DNA of 5,806 nt, taken from positions 1-5,806 of the forward strand of contig CAJUEI010000220.1 in assembly GCA_910585255.1 (NCBI GenBank), written 5' to 3'. Positions 1 to 4,559 of the stretch are shown piece after piece (within the stretch, counting starts at the first letter, position 1; each line of letters opens with the position of its first letter). The notes under the pieces are model-generated. The model was not told the origin of the DNA. It did no database searches and worked only from the letters and a program-made list of their open reading frames with translations. The translations under genes were made by a program, and so were the position numbers. This DNA is from an uncultured Lachnospiraceae bacterium (lineage in GTDB: Bacteria > Bacillota > Clostridia > Lachnospirales > Lachnospiraceae).

Positions 1-254
1 TTATTTTAGCCGTCAAAATTCTGGTCAGAATTGAAAGAAAATCTTTATTTTACGAGAGAAAATCCTGCTTTTCTTAGAGTAGATTACTCTATGAAAACCT
101 ACTATTCCACTCAAAACTATTGATTTTCTGCTTTTCTTTTTTAATTCCCCTATTATTTTCTTACTACTCCGCACCCACACTATATACTATTTGAATTTAA
201 ATTTTGATTTTAAAGATCTAAGAATAAAGAATATAAAAGAATAAATAAGATTTC
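1..254. other. A+T-rich non-coding flank downstream of the PIN gene
   Basis: I see no convincing coding region here on either strand. The stretch is strongly A+T-rich and follows the stop codon of the last gene of the three-gene operon. Two small perfect inverted repeats are visible. AATTCTG/CAGAATT lies at 17-23 and 26-32 with a 2-nt centre. TAGAGTA/TACTCTA lies at 75-81 and 85-91 with a 3-nt loop. Neither is followed by a good U-tract on the minus strand, so I cannot call a terminator for the operon. They could be weak hairpins or protein binding sites. Confidence 0.6.
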
Positions 255-791
255 CTAATAATATTTCCTCAAAAGATAATCGGTAAAAGAACCCGCCCCA
301 ATTTTTCTCCTCCGTGCCAGCATACTTTTCCAAATCGAATTCCCTTGCTCCTGCGTAATCACTCCATTTTGAAATGCCTCAACTAAAATATCCCCCGTTG
401 TTATATGCCGCATCCCATACTCTTTTACATAAAAACAAACATCCCGTAAATTATTACTGGCAACCACCCCATCTCGATTTCGTGCCAAAACAATTGCCGC
501 TGCCTCCCCCTTTCCTATCACAGCCCTTCCTTCTTCCATACCAACAGTCAGCTGCACATACTGCCTATACTCCTTTGTATCCCCACCAATCGTTTCTACT
601 TGTGCCTCCCCGTTTTCAAGCATCTTATCCACTCTTGCCTTTAAATGAGCAACCCGAGGATAAGATAATTCATCATAAACCGGTTTTGGTATTACAATTC
701 TCCCCATATACATCTGTGTTAAAATCCACTCCTTTTCTACCCATAAAAAAGCAGAAATACAGTCACTATCAAAGAAAAGCGAATCAGTCAA
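255..791 (-). CDS. PIN-fold protein, predicted ribonuclease (toxin-like), third gene of XRE-ImmA-PIN operon
   Basis: The protein is 178 aa if read from a TTG codon at 791-789. It resembles the PIN-domain (DUF3368-like) nucleases: an N-terminal strand FFDSD with the first metal-binding Asp (Asp8), VYDEL with Glu41, GKGEAAA with Glu96, and SNNLRD with Asn113/Asp117. These correspond to the acidic quartet with which PIN proteins bind Mg/Mn and cut RNA. The order and spacing fit, but the fourth acid is uncertain. There is no signal peptide or membrane segment, so it should be cytoplasmic. The TTG start has AAGGGGG (800-806) 8 nt upstream and overlaps the peptidase stop by 8 nt, matching the overlap between the two upstream genes. 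In-frame ATGs at 833 and 821 would lengthen it by 14 or 10 residues but have no ribosome binding site and would overlap the peptidase by up to 50 nt. The PIN fold is fairly well supported; the toxin role is inferred from the neighbours. Confidence 0.78.
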   Translation of the reverse strand: MTDSLFFDSDCISAFLWVEKEWILTQMYMGRIVIPKPVYDELSYPRVAHLKARVDKMLENGEAQVETIGGDTKEYRQYVQLTVGMEEGRAVIGKGEAAAIVLARNRDGVVASNNLRDVCFYVKEYGMRHITTGDILVEAFQNGVITQEQGNSIWKSMLARRRKIGAGSFTDYLLRKYY

Positions 792-1530
792 ACATTTTTC
801 CCCCTTCAAGCTCTTCGCCATATACCAGATCATCCCGAAATGCAGCTAATAATAACTCTTCATATTTTCCGCTCGAAATCAATCCCAGATCCATCGCCCG
901 ATCCACCTGCTGAATATAATATCCATAGGTTCCATACTGCTTTTCTTTTGGCATAGGCTTATAAAGCGTATCTGGATATCCTAAATTTACAGCAGATAAT
1001 GTAATATTCTGCCGCATCGGCTCCGCTTCCTCTTCTGTTAAATTTCCCTCCTCCAGCAACCGATGCAGCAAAGCATGGCGGCTAATCTGAAAGTGCTGCT
1101 CTATCTGAACAATATCCTCTAACAAAAGCCTTTCTGATCCTGCTTTCTGAATTCGATTGAGCTGCTCTGCTAAAGCATCCGGCGGCATCAGCAGATAAGA
1201 AGCAAACTGATCTGCTTCCTTTTCTTTTCCCTCCCCAATCTCCTTTGCACAAATAGCAGTAAAACATGCTTTATCATAAAATAGATGATAATATTCATGT
1301 GCCATTGAAAACCTCTGTCGTCCCAATGTCATCGAAGAATTTACGGCAATTACACAATTCTTTCCATCTTTTACACACATCCCGCTTAGATGTTCTCCCA
1401 TAGGATAATATACCACAGACAAATGCGGTATCAAAAATGCGGAAGCAAAAATATCGATAGGAGAAACAGCATCTTCTCCTAACTGCTTTCGTAAATTTAC
1501 TGCTTTTTTCCGCAAATCCAGCTTATCCAT
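784..1530 (-). CDS. ImmA/IrrE-family zinc metallo-endopeptidase
   Basis: This 248-aa protein carries the gluzincin motif HEYYH at residues 78-82, with His78 and His82 as zinc ligands and Glu79 as catalytic base. A downstream segment EKEADQFASYLLMP (about 103-116) supplies the third ligand, Glu103 or Glu105. This arrangement is typical of COG2856 (ImmA/IrrE). Known members cleave a partner XRE repressor: ImmA cuts ImmR in the element ICEBs1, and IrrE cuts DdrO in Deinococcus. The partner here is most likely the XRE protein encoded just upstream. The N-terminal 75 residues form the usual helical lead-in, and the C-terminal half is probably helical and regulatory, with no recognisable domain. 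The ATG at 1530 has AGAGGG 4 nt upstream and overlaps the regulator stop in ATGGATAA. No signal peptide is present, so it is cytoplasmic. Family assignment is secure; the substrate is inferred. Confidence 0.92.
   Translation of the reverse strand: MDKLDLRKKAVNLRKQLGEDAVSPIDIFASAFLIPHLSVVYYPMGEHLSGMCVKDGKNCVIAVNSSMTLGRQRFSMAHEYYHLFYDKACFTAICAKEIGEGKEKEADQFASYLLMPPDALAEQLNRIQKAGSERLLLEDIVQIEQHFQISRHALLHRLLEEGNLTEEEAEPMRQNITLSAVNLGYPDTLYKPMPKEKQYGTYGYYIQQVDRAMDLGLISSGKYEELLLAAFRDDLVYGEELEGGKMFD
800..806 (-). promoter_or_regulatory. Ribosome binding site deciding the TTG start of the PIN gene
   Basis: AAGGGGG on the minus strand lies 8 nt before the TTG at 791-789 and inside the last codons of the ImmA gene. 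No comparable site precedes the ATGs at 833 or 821. The position suggests that translation of the PIN gene is coupled to that of the peptidase. Confidence 0.55.
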
Positions 1531-1876
1531 GGTTCCCTCTCTTTTCTAACAGCTCTGTTATAAACCGGCTGTTTAAAGCAATTCGATTGATGACTCGAAT
1601 CGTTTCCATATCTGTTTCGTCAATCTCACTGGCACGCAAGGCAAAGGACAGCGGAGGAATTTGTCTCTCTTCTGCTTCCAATGCATCCAACGACACTCCA
1701 AATAATTCTGCTAATTTCTCTAATATATCTGCTGTAAAAACTTGCTTTCCCGTTTCCGCCATTGCTATCTGACTTAGATCGACTTTTAGATAATCTGCAA
1801 TATTTTTCTGTGTAAAGCCACTATGTTCACGAAACACTTTTATTTGACTTCCCATTTTATCAGCCCTACTGCTCAT
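1523..1876 (-). CDS. XRE-family helix-turn-helix transcriptional regulator
   Basis: This 117-aa protein has an N-terminal HTH_3/Cro-C1 domain over about residues 11-66. The first helix is IKVFREHSGFTQ, the turn and recognition helix KNIADYLKVDLSQIAMAETGK, and the fold closes with LEKLAELFGVSLDALE. The C-terminal tail carries a LSFALRASEIDETDMETI segment of the kind seen in repressors paired with ImmA-type peptidases, which may be where the protease acts. The ATG at 1876 is preceded by GGAGGG at 1886-1891 with a 9-nt spacer. A later in-frame Met8 is possible but lacks a ribosome binding site. It is the first gene of the operon and probably represses its own promoter at the direct repeats around 1966-1993. 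This would be relieved when the peptidase cuts it. The regulator class is clear; the operator and the antitoxin role are inferred. Confidence 0.92.
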   Translation of the reverse strand: MSSRADKMGSQIKVFREHSGFTQKNIADYLKVDLSQIAMAETGKQVFTADILEKLAELFGVSLDALEAEERQIPPLSFALRASEIDETDMETIRVINRIALNSRFITELLEKRGNHG

Positions 1877-1955
1877 AGTGACATTCCCTCCATTCTCTGT
1901 TTTCTCTCAATTCTATCATACCTTTGTCATAATCTCAATATAGCGTAAGAAAAGC

Positions 1956-1985
1956 ATTATAACAGACAGTTATTTTTTATTACAG
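1956..1985 (-). promoter_or_regulatory. Predicted promoter of the XRE-ImmA-PIN operon
   Basis: The minus strand reads TGTTATAAT (1964-1956), a perfect -10 box with the extended TGn motif, about 80 nt before the regulator start. The -35 region is poor: CTGTAA at 1985-1980 with an 18-nt spacer, or TGTAAT with 17. The extended -10 could compensate. This is the best promoter candidate upstream of the operon; a weaker TATGAT lies at about 1915-1920. Confidence 0.55.
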
Positions 1986-1993
1986 TTATTTTT
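1966..1993 (-). repeat. Two 12-bp direct repeats, candidate operator
   Basis: AAAAATAACTGT (minus strand) occurs exactly at 1993-1982 and again at 1977-1966, a period of 16 bp. One copy covers the -35 region and the other lies in the spacer just upstream of the extended -10. A repressor bound there would block RNA polymerase, so they are candidate sites for the XRE protein. The repeats are visible in the sequence; the function is inferred. Confidence 0.5.
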
Positions 1994-2055
1994 CATTATA
2001 TTTTCTTATTGAAAGATAATCTACTTACAATATAGTTAGCTGTAATTAGTCAAAT

Positions 2056-2197
2056 CGGATATTCGCAATCCGCTTCGCTGCTTACTCATAACCTCATAGC
2101 TACTATCGCAGCTTTTCAGTGGAAGTCTGCAAGGAAGTCCCCACCCACCACTTTCGCCTTGGCGGCTTAGAAGCGAGGGACTTCCTTGATGAGGTTA
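2056..2197. other. Structured multi-stem block: candidate non-coding RNA or IS200/IS605-type transposon end
   Basis: Several nested inverted repeats are packed here. CGGAT/ATCCG (2056-2060, 2068-2072) closes a 7-nt loop. TAACCTCAT (2089-2097) pairs with ATGAGGTTA (2189-2197). Inside that, the perfect 12-bp arms CAAGGAAGTCCC (2130-2141) and GGGACTTCCTTG (2177-2188) enclose the small stems CGCC-TT-GGCG (2155-2164) and GCTT-AG-AAGC (2165-2174). The block is richer in G+C than its flanks and has no credible reading frame. Subterminal hairpins with a GGGACTTCC-like arm remind me of the ends of IS200/IS605-type elements and their TnpB guide-RNA scaffolds, but no transposase or tnpB gene lies in the window. 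It could be a solo end, a non-autonomous derivative, or an independent RNA. The identity is uncertain. Confidence 0.4.
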
Positions 2198-2227
2198 AAC
2201 TTTTTATCCTACTATCCTTTTATTTAA

Positions 2228-2257
2228 TTGACAAATATAGAAAGGTGATAAGATATT
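2228..2257 (+). promoter_or_regulatory. Possible plus-strand promoter into the repeat region
   Basis: TTGACA at 2228-2233 matches the -35 consensus perfectly. GATATT at 2252-2257 (18-nt spacer) is a mediocre -10 with four of six matches. No gene follows on the plus strand; transcription would run into the palindromic repeats. In DNA this A+T-rich the match may be chance. Confidence 0.25.
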
Positions 2258-2302
2258 CCATATCGGCTAAGATTATAATATTCATCAATATTCCACATAT
2301 TA

Positions 2303-2663
2303 TCTACAGAAGCCTTAGAACTTCTAGCTTTCTTCCGAAGTCACCACAGCCAGAAACCACTTTCCCAATCTGTCTGACTTTCTCTCCAAAATAATCCATC
2401 GATTACAAAATTTACCTATTCGAAACAGCAATAAAATATTGATTTATCTTCGTTATAAAAATAATTATGAAAATAAAGTTTTATTTTTTTCCTAATAAAA
2501 ACTTCAATATTTTTCCTATAAAAACTTCAATATACTACTACAATTTGCTGAAAAAACCCCGCTTGCTTTTTATTACCGGAGCCAGTAACCAGCCAGAGAG
2601 AGGCAGTTTTTTGGGATTGCAGCGACTTCGGAAGAAAGCTAGAAGTTCTTAGGCTTCTGTAGA
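2303..2663. repeat. A+T-rich segment bounded by 40-bp near-perfect inverted repeats (MITE-like)
   Basis: The left arm 2303-2342 and right arm 2624-2663 are reverse complements over 40 bp with one mismatch (the left CCTTAG position against CTTAGG at about 2650). They enclose 281 bp of A+T-rich DNA with no convincing gene. I see no target-site duplication at the outer edges. The right arm also forms part of the left half of the neighbouring palindrome (2592-2831), so the two structures share a repeat module. Possible origins are a miniature inverted-repeat element, or two copies of a dispersed repeat in opposite orientation. Confidence 0.6.
2491..2533. repeat. Short tandem direct repeat, two copies
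   Basis: CCTAATAAAAACTTCAATAT (2491-2510) is followed 4 nt later by CCTATAAAAACTTCAATAT (2515-2533), identical except for one missing A. The pair lies in the A+T-rich stretch between the 40-bp arms. It is probably a local duplication; no function is evident. Confidence 0.7.
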
Positions 2664-2831
2664 AAACCTAGGATTTGAGGGCACTTGTGCCCGAAAAAGG
2701 CACGTGTTTAGCCTCCTGCAGAGGCGAATTGCGTGCCGGTCCGTCCGGTTGGATGCACCAAAATCAGAAGCCTTAGAACTTCTCTTTCTGGAGAGCGGAA
2801 CTGCAATCCCAAAAAACTGCCTCTCTCTGGC
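2592..2831. repeat. 240-bp palindromic element with perfect 31-bp inverted arms
   Basis: The outer arms 2592-2622 and 2801-2831 are perfect reverse complements over 31 bp, starting GCCAGAGAGAGGCAG. A second inner pair, 2641-2659 and 2765-2783, matches over 19 bp with one mismatch. Between outer and inner pairs the halves have diverged (2623-2640 against 2784-2800). The centre, about 2664-2764, is G+C-rich and itself full of hairpins. A single strand could fold into one long interrupted stem-loop. No transposase, target duplication or gene is visible. It looks like a dispersed intergenic palindrome or miniature mobile element of a family I cannot name. Confidence 0.75.
2679..2748. other. G+C-rich hairpin core with mutually exclusive stems
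   Basis: GGGCAC/GTGCCC pairs 2679-2684 with 2687-2692. GTGCC (2687-2691) can instead pair with GGCAC (2699-2703). GGCACG (2699-2704) can pair with CGTGCC (2732-2737), enclosing the hairpin GCCTC-CTGCA-GAGGC (2711-2725). CCGG-TCCGT-CCGG follows at 2736-2748. Stems share strands, so they cannot all form at once. This is the apical part of the larger palindrome. Confidence 0.55.
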
Positions 2832-2923
2832 GTCCTCCCCTCCCACAATTTCATTTCCACAATCCCTATTTGTCTGCACCCATCCCCCCTTAAAACACCT
2901 TCCCTTTCCATAAAATATCCCAT

Positions 2924-2958
2924 AAAAAAAGCAGCCTTTTTCAAAAAGACCGCTTTTT
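2924..2958 (-). terminator. Rho-independent terminator of the GH43 operon
   Basis: Read on the minus strand, AAAAAGCGGTCTTTTT (2958-2943) is followed after one base by AAAAAGGCTGCTTTTT (2941-2926) and a longer U-tract to 2924. The arms pair fully in minus-strand RNA if two G-U wobbles are allowed. In plus-strand RNA the same positions become A-C mismatches. The hairpin starts 23 nt past the stop codon of the downstream GH43 gene, so it belongs to that operon. Confidence 0.8.
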
Positions 2959-2981
2959 CACTCCTATTTTTCTATTTCTTT

Positions 2982-4526
2982 CTATAATTCCTCAAATAAA
3001 AAGGAATCCGCCTGCATCAAACCTCCGGTTCTTCCCATCTTATTAATCACAAACAGTCCAGCCTTCACTCCAACCCAGCGTCCAGGTGTAGCCTTTACCA
3101 TCTCTCCTATACTCCGATAAGTTTCCCCATCTGCACTATAGCAAAATGAAACCTCTGTTTCTCCCTTTACTATCATCTTTAAATACAAAACATCCTCTGA
3201 AAAAGTTTCCAAAACAGTTTCCGTTTCATTTGCCTTTAACCACTCTCCTGTCATCTGTACCAAATTCCGCCGTCCATCTTTTACCTTCAATGCCAACCCA
3301 GTATAAACGCCTCCTAAAGAAACCATCCCGGCATAATCCCCATCAATTAATCCGCTGACATCTATCTTTGCGGTAATCTGAAACTCTGGTGCTGGCCACT
3401 TCTGCAGCAATAAATTTCCAACATCACAAAGCTGCGTTCCAGCCTCAACTGCCTGTGAATAAAGAAAAATTTTACTCTCCTTTGGAACCATCTGATACCA
3501 GCTTTCCTGATAATTAGAATTCCACTGCCACTGAAGCCCCAATTTCTCCCCGTCAAAGTCATCTGAATCCTCCGGTGCATCAATCTCACATACCACTCCA
3601 GTATTCGGTTTTTGATAAGTAAGCACTGGTTCTCCACACCCAGTCTCATCCTCATTTATTCCAATTACTGGCCAGTCATTTACCCATTTCATAGGCTGTA
3701 GATGAATAATTCTTCCTGCATTTCCTACATCCTGAAAATGAATAAACCAGTCTTCCCCTGACGGTGTATCTACCCAAGCCCCTTGGTGAGGTCCATTTAC
3801 AGGTGAATTTCCCTGCCGCATAACAATTTTCTCTTCATAAGGTCCATAGATATTCCTGGAACGCAGTACTGTCTGCCATCCAGTCTTAACGCCGCCTGCC
3901 GGGGCAAAGATATAATAATATCCGTTTCTCTTATAGAGCTTTGGTCCTTCAATCGTAGGCTGTGTCTCATGCCCATCAAAAATATGCCTGCCATCATCCA
4001 AAGTCTCTGTACAGTCCGGCTTTATCGGACTCATATGGAGAATACTCTTAAATCCAATTCGGCTTCTGGCAAATGCCGAGACCATATATGCCTTTCCGTC
4101 ATCGTCCCAGAACGGACAAGGATCGATCCAGCCAGTTACTTTCCGCACACAGACAGGTGCTTCCCATCCCTGAAAAGGATTGTCGGACCTGCACATAAAG
4201 ATTCCTTCATCCGGCATTGGAATAAATACATAAAAATATCCCTCATGAAACCGAATGGACGGTGCCCATGCCCCGCATCCATGCATAGGCTTTTCATAAT
4301 AGTCAAACGGCAGCTTTTCCATTGCATAACTAATCACATTCCAATTTACCAGATCCTTGGAATGAAGCACTGGCACAGACGGAGAATTACAAAAGCTTGA
4401 AGCTACCATATAATAATCATTCTCTACCCGAATAACATCTGGATCAGAATAATCCGTATATAAAATCGGATTTCTATATGTTCCGTCTCCATTATCTGCA
4501 ATCCACATTTTTTTTCTCTTGCTCAT
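2982..4526 (-). CDS. GH43 family glycoside hydrolase, probable beta-xylosidase/alpha-L-arabinofuranosidase (subfamily 12-like)
   Basis: The protein is 514 aa from the ATG at 4526. The N-terminal five-bladed beta-propeller (about 17-310) opens with YRNPILYTDYSDPDVIRV, where Asp28 is the expected general base. GWIDPCPF gives Asp135, the pKa-modulating residue, and IEGPKLYKRNGYYYIF gives Glu193, the general acid. All three catalytic residues of GH43 are present. The C-terminal region (about 322-514, from DDFDGEKLGLQWQW) is the beta-sandwich domain common in xylosidase-type members. The DYSDPDV and LGLQWQWN signatures recall GH43 subfamily 12; the exact sugar specificity cannot be read from sequence. 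No signal peptide is present, so it likely removes xylose or arabinose from imported oligosaccharides in the cytoplasm. A GTG at 4529 immediately precedes the ATG, but AGGAG (4534-4538) sits at the ideal 7 nt from the ATG. It follows the other GH43 gene by about 33 nt in the same operon. Confidence 0.92.
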   Translation of the reverse strand: MSKRKKMWIADNGDGTYRNPILYTDYSDPDVIRVENDYYMVASSFCNSPSVPVLHSKDLVNWNVISYAMEKLPFDYYEKPMHGCGAWAPSIRFHEGYFYVFIPMPDEGIFMCRSDNPFQGWEAPVCVRKVTGWIDPCPFWDDDGKAYMVSAFARSRIGFKSILHMSPIKPDCTETLDDGRHIFDGHETQPTIEGPKLYKRNGYYYIFAPAGGVKTGWQTVLRSRNIYGPYEEKIVMRQGNSPVNGPHQGAWVDTPSGEDWFIHFQDVGNAGRIIHLQPMKWVNDWPVIGINEDETGCGEPVLTYQKPNTGVVCEIDAPEDSDDFDGEKLGLQWQWNSNYQESWYQMVPKESKIFLYSQAVEAGTQLCDVGNLLLQKWPAPEFQITAKIDVSGLIDGDYAGMVSLGGVYTGLALKVKDGRRNLVQMTGEWLKANETETVLETFSEDVLYLKMIVKGETEVSFCYSADGETYRSIGEMVKATPGRWVGVKAGLFVINKMGRTGGLMQADSFLFEEL

Positions 4527-4533
4527 CACTGTT

Positions 4534-4538
4534 CTCCT
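4534..4538 (-). promoter_or_regulatory. Ribosome binding site selecting ATG over GTG for the GH43 gene
   Basis: AGGAG on the minus strand is 7 nt from the ATG at 4526 but only 4 nt from the adjacent in-frame GTG at 4529, favouring the ATG. Confidence 0.7.
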
Positions 4539-4559
4539 TTATCTTTTATTTTTTATCTC

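Noticed and set aside
75..91. Terminator for the XRE-ImmA-PIN operon
   Set aside because: The 7-bp hairpin is A+T-rich, lies about 165 nt past the stop codon and has no U-tract on the minus strand.
374..913. 179-aa plus-strand open frame, proline- and serine-rich
   Set aside because: It is antisense to the PIN and ImmA genes, has the low-complexity composition of a shadow frame, and lacks family features.
2119..2394. 91-aa plus-strand open frame across the structured block
   Set aside because: It begins at a non-ATG codon, reads straight through the hairpin arms, and encodes no recognisable domain. The inverted repeats explain this sequence better.
2303..2831. CRISPR array
   Set aside because: The repeats are inverted and irregularly spaced, without regular spacers or cas genes.
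2303..2831. Complete insertion sequence
   Set aside because: There is no transposase frame between or beside the inverted arms, and no target duplication is visible.
2832..2923. G-rich runs on the minus strand suggesting a G-quadruplex
   Set aside because: The G-runs are separated by long, irregular loops, so a stable quadruplex is not convincing.
2649..2987. Several 69-84 aa open frames on both strands over the palindrome and terminator
   Set aside because: They overlap each other, read through repeat arms or the terminator, and have no ribosome binding sites or family features that I can see.
3969..4400. 143-aa plus-strand open frame
   Set aside because: It lies wholly antisense to the strongly supported GH43 gene.
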